Positions 1-7,279 of a stretch of 20,490 bases of DNA are shown in pieces; position 1 is the first letter of the stretch, and each line of letters begins with the position of its first letter. The position numbers were made by a program, and so were the translations under genes. Source of the DNA: an uncultured Clostridia bacterium (lineage in GTDB: Bacteria > Bacillota > Clostridia > TANB77 > CAG-508); NCBI GenBank assembly GCA_934153805.1, contig CAKPFO010000027.1, forward strand, positions 1 to 20,490. Reading direction: 5' to 3'. The notes beneath the pieces are model-generated. The model was given only the letters and a program-made list of their open reading frames with translations. It had not been told where the DNA came from and made no database searches.

Positions 1-5
1 TTTAT

Positions 6-61
6 ATAAGCACAAAATGTGCTAATTAGATTATACTAATAATATCACATTTCGTGCTTAT
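6..61. repeat. Stem-loop (imperfect inverted repeat)
   Basis: ATAAGCACAAAATGTG (6-21) pairs with CACATTTCGTGCTTAT (46-61) with one mismatch over 16 bases. A smaller stem ATTAG/CTAAT (25-29, 36-40) sits inside the loop. It lies downstream of the minus-strand pilin-like gene and could act as a weak terminator, but there is no clear T-tract on that strand. Confidence 0.5.
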
Positions 62-162
62 TGTAAACATAATATTGGATATTTATATTAGAAAATATCG
101 ACACTTTTTGAGCTTTTTCGTAGTATTATTTTTGCATTCACCACAAACATTTTACTATAAAT

Positions 163-312
163 TTACCGTTTTATCCTAATATCAAAAATTTTTAGTAACC
201 ATTCTATTTCAAAAACTCCATATTGCTTGTATTTTTCTAAATGGTTTCAAACCTTATGGACATAAACAACGTCACCTTGTCCAAATTTTAGTTCCATCCA
301 CTTTACAATGTA
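163..312 (-). pseudogene. Possible decayed small reading frame downstream of the pilin-like gene
   Basis: On the minus strand one frame reads with protein-like composition. One block starts WMELKFGQGDVVYVHKV, a TGA follows (247-249), and a second block starts NHLEKYKQYGVFEIEWLL and ends at TAA (163-165). Two further TGA codons lie just upstream of 312. I do not recognise the protein and see no ribosome binding site. It could be a remnant of a gene once downstream of the DGR-like target, or simply a chance open stretch. Apart from this, and the stem-loop at 6-61, bases 1-341 hold nothing I can support. Confidence 0.25.
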
Positions 313-341
313 TCACTGTCAAACACTCAGTTTTCAGCATC

Positions 342-1745
342 CTATTTTATATAAAGTGCGACCCTAAAGCCGACGTTCGTGTAAGTAATGGCTGCAAAAT
401 TGTTGAGACGAAAACATGCAGGGCTAGAACCATATGCACCGTTGAAGCCGCCACCACGAAGCATGTGTGTATTTACATTAAAGTCTGTTTTTGAGTATTT
501 AGCATAACTTGCTACATATGAACTTTCAGTTGTCCACTCCCATAAATTTCCTGCTACATCATATACATTTTTTCTTTTTGCTTTATCTGATGCTCCTGTT
601 GATAATAATACATAGTTATAGCCTGAAGCCCTTGTTCCTGATTTTTGTTCACTTGTTACTGCTTTAAATCCATCTGTTGTTCCACTTGAATTTACATTTG
701 TGTAATATCCTCTATCTAAATTTATTGAAGAATCGTTATAGTTTCCCCAATCTCTACTTGAAGTATATTCACTTGAACTTGCTATATATTGTACCATTAC
801 ATCCCACATTGTTCCTGTTATTAGCCCACTATAAACAGAGCTACTGTCAGCATACATCCTATCACTCATTTCTACTGCTGTAAAATAGTTTGTATGATAC
901 CATGGTATCTCATTTGCTTTTGATGTTGTTTTTGCTGTGTTAGATACTTTTTCTTTAGTATATACATCTGATTGCCATGACCAACTATAAGTACTATTTG
1001 TTGTAGCCGTTACTGCTTGCATAGGGTTATCAATTCCTGTTGCTCCAAGTCCTGCTTCATATCTTGCTATATAAAATCCACCATATTTCCTTATTTGATT
1101 TTTTTCTACTCCATCTGTTTGGTCATCCCATGCAGCACTTGCATACGTAGCTCCAAAATCTTTTTTCTTATAATTTTCTATTGTACAAGGTATCCATACA
1201 AATTGATTACCTTCTAAATCTACACCTACATCTCTTGCAGTTACTCCATCCTCCTTATATCCTGCATATTTATTTTGGTCTGCTAGTTTATCTGATATTA
1301 CTACTCCAGTTGCTTTGTTTCCACCAACATAATAAAATCCATTTGGTACAGGCACAGTTTCTCCACTACCTGTTGCTACTGCAATTACACTTGCTGTTTT
1401 CACCTCTTTTGTCACAGTGCTTCCATCTTCTGTTGAAATGTATGCAGCTGCCACGCTATACCACTCTGATGGTAACTTTACTTGTGTTCCCATATCTGTA
1501 TCCTTTGTATTCTCTGGCAATTTACTATCTTTATTTAAATATGCGTATATTTCATTTAATTGTTCTTGCTCTAAATATTCCTCATTTGTATATTTTTCTT
1601 TAGCAAACTTTGCTTTATTAAATATACCATTCTTACCTACTGTTAAATTAATTGCCACACCTGCTAAAATTAATAATACAATTATTGTTACCACAAGTGC
1701 AATTAAAGTTATTCCTTTTTGTTTATTTCTTTGTAAAATTTTCAC
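342..1745 (-). CDS. Prepilin-like surface protein with C-terminal FGE-sulfatase/C-type-lectin-like domain; candidate DGR target
   Basis: The gene encodes 467 residues from a GTG start (1743-1745), chosen because GGAGG lies 7-10 bases upstream (near 1755-1760). Residues 1-11 are basic and end in Gly, followed by ITLIALVVTIIVLLILAG. That is a type IV prepilin (class III) leader and transmembrane helix, although the usual Glu at +5 is Ala. A coiled-coil-like stretch follows (about 45-75), then a spacer. From about residue 180 the protein matches the formylglycine-generating-enzyme-like fold: FVWIP, GGFYIARYEAG, VYDVAGNLWEWT, RGGGF and a final GFRVALYIK. Only two cysteines are present, so sulfatase-activating catalysis is unlikely. 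FGE-type C-type-lectin folds are a known scaffold for DGR variable proteins, and the last ~115 bases look like a variable region (see findings). I infer a membrane-anchored or pilus-associated binding protein; its ligand is unknown. Confidence 0.8.
   Translation of the reverse strand: MKILQRNKQKGITLIALVVTIIVLLILAGVAINLTVGKNGIFNKAKFAKEKYTNEEYLEQEQLNEIYAYLNKDSKLPENTKDTDMGTQVKLPSEWYSVAAAYISTEDGSTVTKEVKTASVIAVATGSGETVPVPNGFYYVGGNKATGVVISDKLADQNKYAGYKEDGVTARDVGVDLEGNQFVWIPCTIENYKKKDFGATYASAAWDDQTDGVEKNQIRKYGGFYIARYEAGLGATGIDNPMQAVTATTNSTYSWSWQSDVYTKEKVSNTAKTTSKANEIPWYHTNYFTAVEMSDRMYADSSSVYSGLITGTMWDVMVQYIASSSEYTSSRDWGNYNDSSINLDRGYYTNVNSSGTTDGFKAVTSEQKSGTRASGYNYVLLSTGASDKAKRKNVYDVAGNLWEWTTESSYVASYAKYSKTDFNVNTHMLRGGGFNGAYGSSPACFRLNNFAAITYTNVGFRVALYIK
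347..463 (-). other. Candidate DGR variable region (VR) at the 3' end of the pilin-like gene
   Basis: This stretch is much richer in G+C than the rest of the gene. From the CTT codon before RGGGF to the Ala codon after GFRV, 29 of 35 codons end in C or T. Thirteen end in C, including GGC, TTC, AAC, AGC, CTC, GCC, TAC and GTC, which are rare elsewhere in this AT-rich window. DGRs mutate adenines, typically in AAY codons of a template, and so produce NNY codons at surface positions of exactly this fold. The conserved end, GTCGGCTTTAGGGTCGC, would correspond to the initiation-of-mutagenic-homing end. No template repeat or reverse transcriptase is in the window. Confidence 0.6.
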
Positions 1746-2110
1746 TTAATCTTCCTCCATTTTCTTTAGTTTTAGTCAAATTATATCGCTTCGCCTTAAA
1801 AATTGCTCATCTATTGTTTTGTAACATACACTACAACTTACGCACTTAATTTTTTCTGTCTGCACTACAATAATTCATCATCCTAATTGTTTATTACTTT
1901 TTTGAATACACAAATAATCTATTTGACTTTAAAATCAATCTTTACACATACAATTATTACACAACTCTTTTTCAAAATCAATAAATTATATATTACATTT
2001 ATGTTACAACTATATTCATTTTTATTCATATCTTGTATATTTTCCTTAAGTAATATGGTTTATCAATCTTTCCTTTATATATGAATAGAATTTCTTTCAT
2101 CCTCCCCTAA

Positions 2111-2139
2111 CATAATGATTTTTTACAAAAATCATTATG
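2111..2139. terminator. Hairpin, terminator-like
   Basis: CATAATGATTTTT (2111-2123) and AAAAATCATTATG (2127-2139) form a perfect 13-bp stem with a three-base loop. It lies between clpC and the pilin-like gene, both on the minus strand. From 1746 to 2110 I see no gene; that stretch should hold the promoter of the pilin-like gene, with a TATAAT-like hexamer at 1780-1785 but no convincing -35 box. Confidence 0.45.
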
Positions 2140-2147
2140 CGATTAAG

Positions 2148-2270
2148 TAAATTGATTATTTTAAACATAAATTAAGACTGGTGGGGACCGCTTAAGTCTA
2201 TGTTAATGCGTCAGCATTTACATAGACTTAAGTGGGGGAGGCTTAATTTGTGTTTAAAATAATCAATTTA
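2148..2270. repeat. Large nested palindrome (123 bases) with G-rich internal loop
   Basis: The outer arms are 2148-2176 and 2242-2270: 29 bases that pair completely apart from one T-G wobble. An inner stem CTTAAGTCTATGT (2191-2203)/ACATAGACTTAAG (2220-2232) is perfect, and is capped by AATGC-gtca-GCATT (2205-2218). Between the two stems both strands of the internal loop are purine/G rich (ACTGGTGGGGACCG and TGGGGGAGG). It lies downstream of clpC. No ORF fits inside. It could be a structured RNA or a MITE-like palindromic unit, and the sequence alone does not decide between them. Confidence 0.75.
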
Positions 2271-2298
2271 CCCTATGCAATGAACTTCTAATAATGCA

Positions 2299-2335
2299 CA
2301 AATAAAGGTAATAGAAATTCCATTACCTTTATTTG
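2299..2335 (-). terminator. clpC terminator
   Basis: CAAATAAAGGTAAT (2299-2312) and ATTACCTTTATTTG (2322-2335) form a perfect 14-bp stem with a 9-base loop, beginning two bases past the clpC stop codon. The 3' arm on the minus strand ends in a T-rich run. Confidence 0.7.
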
Positions 2336-2337
2336 GC

Positions 2338-4788
2338 TTATTTTACCACAATCTCATTTTGTTCATCTAAACTTACTATCGCCATTTTATTTGCTTCTAT
2401 TTTTTTATCCAATATAGCCTCTGCAATTTTGTCTTCTAGCATTGTTTGAATTGCTCTTCTTAGAGGACGTGCTCCATAGCTTGTATTTGTACCTTCTTTT
2501 AAAATCTTCTCCTTAACTCCGTCTTCTATTTGTATGCTTATATCTTGTTTATTTAATCTTTTTATTAAATCATTTAGCATTATATCAATAATTTTTCTTA
2601 TATCCTCATCATTTAATTTATGAAATACTATAATTTCATCTATACGATTTATAAACTCTGGTCTAAACTGCTTTTTTAATTCTCCCAAAACGTCTTTCTT
2701 TATATCTTCATATTCCTTTTTAGATTCTATATTTTCTTCTATATTAAATCCTAAAGATTTCTTTTCTGTAATTAATTTTGCGCCTATATTTGATGTCATT
2801 ATTATTACAGTATTCTTAAAATCAACTGTTCTTCCATTACTGTCTGTTAGTCTTCCATCATCAAGTATTTGAAGCAACATATTCATTACATCTGGATGAG
2901 CTTTTTCTATTTCGTCAAATAAAATTACGGAATATGGATTTCTTCTTACCTTTTCGGTTAATTGTCCTCCTTCATCAAATCCAACATACCCAGGTGGCGA
3001 GCCTATTAGTTTAGAAACAGTGTGTGCTTCCATATATTCTGACATATCTATTCTTATCATTGAATCTTCGTTTCCAAATAAGCTTTCTGCTAAAGATTTA
3101 GCAAGCTCTGTCTTTCCCACACCAGTTGGTCCCATAAATAAGAACGAACCTATTGGTCTTTTAGGATCTTTTAGTCCTACTCTTCCTCTTCGTATAGCTT
3201 TTGCAACTGCTTCTACGGCTTCATTTTGACCTATTACTCTTTCATGTAAATTTTCTTCTAACTTTTTCAATTTTTCATTTTCGTCTTGAGTTAATCTTTG
3301 AACAGGTATTCTAGTCCAGCTAGATATAACCTCTGCAATGTCTTCTTCAGTCAAAGTTATAATTTCTTTACTGTTTTTATTCTTCCATTTTAACTTCTGT
3401 TTTTCTAGTTTTTCTGCTATTTCATGTTCTTTATCTCTTAACATAGCTGCCTTCTCGAAATTTTGAGTTCGTATTGACTCTTTCTTTTCCTTTTCTATCT
3501 TTTCTTTTTCTTCTTCCAACTCTTTTATTGTATCAGGCTCTACGTATGCTTTCATTCTAACTTTTGAAGCTGCTTCATCTATTAAATCTATTGCTTTATC
3601 TGGCAAAAATCTATCATTTATATATCTAACAGATAGCTCTACTGCTGCTTTTATAGCATCCTTAGTAATTTTAACATTATGATGTGCCTCATACTTATCT
3701 CGTATTCCTTCTAATATTTGCATAGTTTCTTCACTAGTTGGTTCTTTTACTGTTACAGGGCTAAACCTTCTTTCTAGTGCAGTATCTTTTTCTATATATT
3801 TTCTATATTCATTTAGAGTTGTTGCTCCTATTACATTTACCTCTCCTCTTGCTAAAAGTGGTTTCAAAATGCTTGCAGCATCAACAGCACCTTCTGCTGA
3901 ACCAGCACCAATAATTGTGTGAATTTCATCAATTACTAGTATTACGTCTCCTACTTTTTTAACTTCGTTTAGGCATTTTTTTATTCTTTCTTCAAAATCT
4001 CCTCTATACTTAGCACCTGCTACCATGCTAGAGATATCTAAACTTACTACTCTTTTATCCTTTAACCCTTCAGGTACATCATCTGCTACTATTTTTTCTG
4101 CTAATCCTTCTACTACTGCAGTTTTTCCTACTCCTGGTTCTCCTATTAAGCAAGGATTATTCTTTGTTCGTCTTGATAATATTTGTATAACTCGTTCTAT
4201 TTCTTCTTTTCTTCCTATTACAGGGTCTAGTTTCCCTTCGCTTGCCTGTTTTGTTAAATCTGTTCCATATTGGTTTAAAGTTGTTGTTTGAGTGTAACTA
4301 TTATTTCCTCTTACTGGCATACTTTTACTGTTAGTACTATTTAATTCATCGTCACTTATTACTTTTGCAATCTCATTATATAGTTTTTGAGGGTCGAGCT
4401 TTAAGTCCATCATTATTCTAACGGCAACACTATCTCCTTCTCTCATAATACCTATTAGCAAGTGTTCTGTACCTATATAATCTGAATCTAATTTTTTTGC
4501 TTCTTTAAAAGCATTTTCTATTACTCTTTTTATTCGTGGAGTAAATCCCACTGTTGTTTCAATTCTTTTTTCTTCTTCATTTTTTCCTATTAAATTTTCT
4601 ATTTCTTTTAATATTGCTTCTGGAATTGCTCCTTGATTTTCTAAAACTTTACTTGCAATTCCTGAACCTTCTTTAGATAAACCATATAGCAAATGTTCTG
4701 TTCCTATGTAATTATGTCCAAACTCTATTGCAATTTTGTTAGCAATCTCTATTGCTTTTTCTGCTCTTTTGGTAAATTTATATACCAT
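2338..4788 (-). CDS. clpC: ATP-dependent Clp protease ATP-binding subunit ClpC
   Basis: This 816-residue Hsp100 unfoldase would form a hexamer, unfold substrates and feed them to ClpP in the cytoplasm. An N-terminal domain holds two Clp_N repeats, each with a GTEHLL motif (about residues 29 and 104). AAA domain 1 has Walker A GEPGVGKT (about 215-222) and Walker B VILVIDEIH. A UVR/middle coiled-coil region lies at about 420-455. AAA domain 2 has Walker A GPTGVGKT (about 552-559) and DEIEKAHPDV (about 622). The UVR-type middle region and the length mark ClpC rather than ClpA, ClpB or ClpE. The ATG start is supported by AGAGGTGA (4793-4800). In Bacillus and many clostridia clpC follows ctsR-mcsA-mcsB. 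None of these is adjacent here; a promoter sits directly upstream and a terminator directly downstream, so it appears to be transcribed alone. Confidence 0.97.
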   Translation of the reverse strand: MVYKFTKRAEKAIEIANKIAIEFGHNYIGTEHLLYGLSKEGSGIASKVLENQGAIPEAILKEIENLIGKNEEEKRIETTVGFTPRIKRVIENAFKEAKKLDSDYIGTEHLLIGIMREGDSVAVRIMMDLKLDPQKLYNEIAKVISDDELNSTNSKSMPVRGNNSYTQTTTLNQYGTDLTKQASEGKLDPVIGRKEEIERVIQILSRRTKNNPCLIGEPGVGKTAVVEGLAEKIVADDVPEGLKDKRVVSLDISSMVAGAKYRGDFEERIKKCLNEVKKVGDVILVIDEIHTIIGAGSAEGAVDAASILKPLLARGEVNVIGATTLNEYRKYIEKDTALERRFSPVTVKEPTSEETMQILEGIRDKYEAHHNVKITKDAIKAAVELSVRYINDRFLPDKAIDLIDEAASKVRMKAYVEPDTIKELEEEKEKIEKEKKESIRTQNFEKAAMLRDKEHEIAEKLEKQKLKWKNKNSKEIITLTEEDIAEVISSWTRIPVQRLTQDENEKLKKLEENLHERVIGQNEAVEAVAKAIRRGRVGLKDPKRPIGSFLFMGPTGVGKTELAKSLAESLFGNEDSMIRIDMSEYMEAHTVSKLIGSPPGYVGFDEGGQLTEKVRRNPYSVILFDEIEKAHPDVMNMLLQILDDGRLTDSNGRTVDFKNTVIIMTSNIGAKLITEKKSLGFNIEENIESKKEYEDIKKDVLGELKKQFRPEFINRIDEIIVFHKLNDEDIRKIIDIMLNDLIKRLNKQDISIQIEDGVKEKILKEGTNTSYGARPLRRAIQTMLEDKIAEAILDKKIEANKMAIVSLDEQNEIVVK

Positions 4789-4864
4789 GCACTCACCTCT
4801 TTAAAAAATTATTTATTACCTTTTATTATATTATTTTTGTTCCATTTATTTATTACATTTATTT

Positions 4865-4892
4865 AATATAACACTTTATATAGATTTTTCAA
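4865..4892 (-). promoter_or_regulatory. Putative sigma-A promoter of clpC
   Basis: On the minus strand, TTGAAA (4887-4892) is followed after 16 bases by TATATT (4865-4870), leaving a 5' leader of about 70 bases before the clpC start. The -35 box overlaps the stop codon of the small upstream gene. I see no clear CtsR-type repeat. Confidence 0.55.
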
Positions 4893-5050
4893 TAGTTTTT
4901 CTTAAATTTATTGTCTTTTGTGCTTTCTTCCATTTCCTTTGCTTTTTTCTTTTGCTTTTCTAATGGAATCCATGCAAAATATGATGTAACAAATTCCCCA
5001 TATTTTGTAGTATTCTCGATTTCTATATTTTCGTCATCTTTATCTTGCAA
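4889..5050 (-). CDS. Hypothetical small charged protein (53 aa)
   Basis: The frame opens at TTG (5048-5050), preceded by AAAGGAG with a 7-base spacer, and stops at TGA (4889-4891). The product is very charged. An acidic N-terminus (QDKDDENIEIE) leads to a central aromatic stretch KYGEFVTSYFAWIPL and then a Lys/Glu-rich tail ending KFKKNY. There is no signal peptide or membrane segment. I do not recognise a family. The good ribosome binding site and position in front of clpC make it plausible, but the TTG start and short length keep confidence moderate. It might be cotranscribed with clpC or be an independent small gene. Confidence 0.5.
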   Translation of the reverse strand: MQDKDDENIEIENTTKYGEFVTSYFAWIPLEKQKKKAKEMEESTKDNKFKKNY

Positions 5051-5123
5051 GCTAATTCTCCTTTCTCGTATATCTACTATTATTTTTGACTTATATATTT
5101 TTTATATTCATTTATTTTGCTAG

Positions 5124-5168
5124 AACATAAAAAAATTCCAAAATTTTCATTTGGAACTTTTTTATGTT
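5124..5168. terminator. Hairpin terminator between two small genes
   Basis: AACAT-A7-TTCCAAA (5124-5142) pairs with TTTGGAA-C-T6-ATGTT (5150-5168), giving a stem of about 19 bp with one mismatch and a 7-base loop. It starts two bases beyond the stop of the 57-residue minus-strand gene. Runs of A and T in the arms could let it work in either direction. Confidence 0.65.
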
Positions 5169-5169
5169 T

Positions 5170-5343
5170 TTAAATTCTTTTTAATTCATTTAGCAGTGGC
5201 ATTTTCTGTGCTAGTGGAATTCCTACAAAGTCTACACACATTATTTTTTTGTCCTGATATGGTAAAACTTTTCCTCCGTTTTCTTCAACAAATGCCTGTA
5301 TTTCCTGCCGCTTTTCATTATTTTCTACATTAATTTTAATCAT
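5170..5343 (-). CDS. Hypothetical small protein (57 aa)
   Basis: The frame runs from ATG (5341-5343) to TAA (5170-5172), with GGAAGAG about 5-11 bases upstream of the start. The product begins MIKINVENNEKRQEIQAF, continues through VEENGGKVLPYQDKKIMCVDF and ends in LLNELKRI. It looks like a compact, soluble alpha/beta miniprotein: a beta strand, a helix with an ENGG turn, then two strands and a C-terminal helix. No family is recognised. It has its own extended -10 promoter upstream and a hairpin terminator right after the stop, so it is probably a monocistronic gene, divergent from the spore protein gene. Confidence 0.6.
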   Translation of the reverse strand: MIKINVENNEKRQEIQAFVEENGGKVLPYQDKKIMCVDFVGIPLAQKMPLLNELKRI

Positions 5344-5387
5344 AGAACTCTTCCTTTCTACAAAGAAAACATTTTCACTACAATACT

Positions 5388-5416
5388 ATTATAACATACT
5401 TTTTAGCGTTTTTCTA
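5388..5416 (-). promoter_or_regulatory. Putative promoter of the 57-aa gene
   Basis: On the minus strand, TAGAAA (5411-5416) is followed after 17 bases by TATAAT (5388-5393). A TG one base upstream of the -10 (TGTTATAAT) gives an extended -10 element that compensates for the weak -35. Confidence 0.5.
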
Positions 5417-5534
5417 TGCTTTACATAATTTTCTAGTTTATTTTTTTGTATTTTGCACATTCTATATATTGAAAAGATTTCATATCTTTTTCTTATTTAG
5501 TATAAATTTTAACACGTTCTAGGAGGTGAAAAAA

Positions 5535-5732
5535 ATGACAAATTCAAATTATAAAGTAGTTCCAGAAGCTAAAGAAGCTCTTAACAAATTCAAATATGAA
5601 GTTGCTAGTGAAGTTGGAGTTAATTTAAAAGATGGTTATAATGGAGATTTATCTTCAAGAGATGCTGGTAGAATAGGTGGTAACATGGTTAAGAAATTAA
5701 TAGAAACTGCTGAAAGACAAATGACTAAATAG
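5535..5732 (+). CDS. Alpha/beta-type small acid-soluble spore protein (SASP)
   Basis: The 65-residue product has the family's conserved blocks: PEAKEALNKFKYEVASEVGV, followed by LSSRDAGRIGGNMVKKLIE. Proteins of this family coat and protect DNA in the forespore; the YEVASEVGV segment is where the germination protease Gpr cuts. I place the start at ATG 5535-5537. AGGAGGTG (5521-5528) is then an ideal ribosome binding site 6 bases away, whereas the in-frame GTG at 5526 lies inside that site. It is the only clearly intact plus-strand gene in the window and stands alone between a divergent small gene and a terminator. Expression should depend on the forespore sigma factor sigma-G, but I could not identify a convincing sigma-G promoter. 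The gene implies a spore-forming host. Confidence 0.93.
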   Translation: MTNSNYKVVPEAKEALNKFKYEVASEVGVNLKDGYNGDLSSRDAGRIGGNMVKKLIETAERQMTK

Positions 5733-5759
5733 TTAAACTGTTATCAATATTAATTCCAT

Positions 5760-5811
5760 AAAGACGTATATATGATTTTAGATTATATTCTAAATACATA
5801 TATACGTCTTT
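5760..5811. terminator. Bidirectional terminator between SASP and uracil-DNA glycosylase genes
   Basis: AAAGACGTATATATG (5760-5774) pairs perfectly with CATATATACGTCTTT (5797-5811). The stem continues through ATTTTAGA/TCTAAAT inside. It sits between two convergent genes and has T/A-rich flanks. Confidence 0.75.
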
Positions 5812-5819
5812 AGTATTTT

Positions 5820-6368
5820 CTATTTTACTATATTATATACTTCCTTTAAATCTTTCCAAAAGTCAATTTTCTTATTTTCGTCTCTTAAAAGAGCTGCTGG
5901 ATGCCATGTTGGCATATACATTATTCCTTTTTTCTCTACCCATTTTCCTCTTGCTGTCGAAATATTATACTCATTTCCTAGAATATTTTTTAATGCTATT
6001 CTTCCTAGCAAAACTATTATTTGTGGCTTTATTAAAATAACTTGATTTCTTAAATAATTTAAGCATACATCTACCTCATCTTCTTCTGGATCTCGGTTTG
6101 ATGGTGGTCTACATTTTACTATATTGGCTATATACACATCTTGTCTGTTTATTCCTATTCCTTTAAAAGCTTCGTCCATAAGTTTTCCTGCTTTTCCAAC
6201 AAAAGGTATTCCTTGCATATCTTCATCTGCTCCTGGTCCCTCACCTATAAACATTATTTTTGCATTTTTGTTTCCTTGTCCAAATACTATATTTTTTCTA
6301 TTAGTACATAGTTTGCACTTTTTGCAATCTATTATGCTTTTTTCTAGTTCTTCCCATGTTTCGTACAT
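5820..6368 (-). CDS. Family 4 (4Fe-4S) uracil-DNA glycosylase
   Basis: The product removes uracil from DNA produced by cytosine deamination, starting base-excision repair. The 182-residue protein opens with a Cys-rich segment DCKKCKLC (C15, C18). Two later cysteines, in KCRPP and DVCLNYL, complete the set expected for the 4Fe-4S cluster of families 4 and 5. Active-site motif 1 is GEGPGADED (Glu/Ala rather than the Asp of family 1), and motif 3 is WHPAALLR. I prefer the ATG at 6366-6368 to one four codons upstream. AAGGA is then correctly spaced, and the start overlaps the stop of the upstream LD-carboxypeptidase gene as TAATG, a sign of translational coupling. It is the last gene of the addB-containing operon. 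Confidence 0.92.
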   Translation of the reverse strand: MYETWEELEKSIIDCKKCKLCTNRKNIVFGQGNKNAKIMFIGEGPGADEDMQGIPFVGKAGKLMDEAFKGIGINRQDVYIANIVKCRPPSNRDPEEDEVDVCLNYLRNQVILIKPQIIVLLGRIALKNILGNEYNISTARGKWVEKKGIMYMPTWHPAALLRDENKKIDFWKDLKEVYNIVK

Positions 6369-7279
6369 TATTTTACACATCCTTCTAGCAGTTCTATTTT
6401 TATTTCTTTTTTTGTATCTATTTTTGCCATTGTTCCTATTGGTATTACCATCTTCTTTTCTGTATGTCCAAAATTGTTAGATTTTATTATTGGTAACTTG
6501 CATTTTTCTCCTAATGTATCTAATAATATTTTTTCTAATGCTATTTTTCCATCGTAATTTCCTACCCAAATCCCTCTAATTTCATCAAATACTCCATTTT
6601 GTTTCATTTTATATAAATAATTGCTTACCATTTCTGGATCACTTTCAAATGCCAATTCTTCTATAAATAAAATTTTATCTTTAAAATCAATTTTATACTT
6701 TCCTGCACATAAATTAGCAGTTAAACTCAAATTTCCTCCAACAAGCCTTCCTTCCGCTTCTCCTTCTATTATTGTATAAAATTCATCACCTGGCTCTGAT
6801 AAATTTGTTTTTGCTTCTGCAAATTTATTTATAACCTCTTTATATGCATATTCTGTTTTCCATGATGTCAATGCTTTAAAAGTTGCTCCATTAAAAGTTA
6901 CTAAACCTGTTTTTTCGGTAATCATATTTGTTATAGATGTTGAATCACTAAAACCACATAATATTTTTGGATTTTGTTTTATCATTTCATAGTCTATATA
7001 TTCAAATGTAGAATTCGAGTTAGCTCCTCCTGTTGCACAAAATATGGCTTTTATATCTTCATTTTTAAACATGTAATTTATATCTTCTGCCTTTTGCTTT
7101 GCAGTAGCTCCATAGCCAGTGTCATTAGAAAACACATATTTCCCAAATACCACTTCATAACCAGACGCTTCCATTAATGTTATAGAATTGTTTATATCTT
7201 TTAGTTTATCTTCTGTAACAGGGCTAGATGGTGCAATTATACCTATTTTATCACCTTTTTTTAATCTATTTGGTATCAT
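6368..7279 (-). CDS. S66 family peptidase (LD-carboxypeptidase/MccF-like)
   Basis: Family S66 serine peptidases cut the L,D bond at the end of murein tetrapeptides during peptidoglycan recycling; MccF relatives hydrolyse microcin-type conjugates. The 303-residue protein begins RLKKGDKIGIIAPSSPV, typical of the family. It has the nucleophile elbow GFSDSTS (Ser about residue 110), the catalytic Glu in LFIEELAFESD and the catalytic His in NFGHTEKK near the C-terminus. There is no signal peptide, so it acts in the cytoplasm. The ATG overlaps the addB stop by one base (TAATG), and its own stop overlaps the glycosylase start, so the three genes are coupled. Physiological substrate within S66 is not decided by the sequence. 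Confidence 0.92.
   Translation of the reverse strand: MIPNRLKKGDKIGIIAPSSPVTEDKLKDINNSITLMEASGYEVVFGKYVFSNDTGYGATAKQKAEDINYMFKNEDIKAIFCATGGANSNSTFEYIDYEMIKQNPKILCGFSDSTSITNMITEKTGLVTFNGATFKALTSWKTEYAYKEVINKFAEAKTNLSEPGDEFYTIIEGEAEGRLVGGNLSLTANLCAGKYKIDFKDKILFIEELAFESDPEMVSNYLYKMKQNGVFDEIRGIWVGNYDGKIALEKILLDTLGEKCKLPIIKSNNFGHTEKKMVIPIGTMAKIDTKKEIKIELLEGCVK

Noticed and set aside
163..312. TGA read as tryptophan (alternative genetic code)
   Set aside because: Every intact gene in the window uses TGG for Trp and two genes use TGA where homology ends or breaks, so the standard code applies.
1..341. DGR template repeat or reverse transcriptase in the left flank
   Set aside because: No stretch resembles the gene's 3' end, and there is no frame long enough for a reverse transcriptase.
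1181..1603. Plus-strand open frame of 140 codons opposite the pilin-like gene
   Set aside because: It has a Leu/His-rich composition typical of an antisense shadow, no ribosome binding site and no family resemblance; the minus-strand gene is clearly real.
2148..2270. CRISPR repeat or integron attC site
   Set aside because: There is a single palindrome with no repeated unit and spacers, and no Cas or integrase gene nearby; attC core sequences are not present.
5526..5534. GTG start giving a longer spore protein (MKKM...)
   Set aside because: The GTG is part of the AGGAGGTG ribosome binding site of the ATG at 5535.
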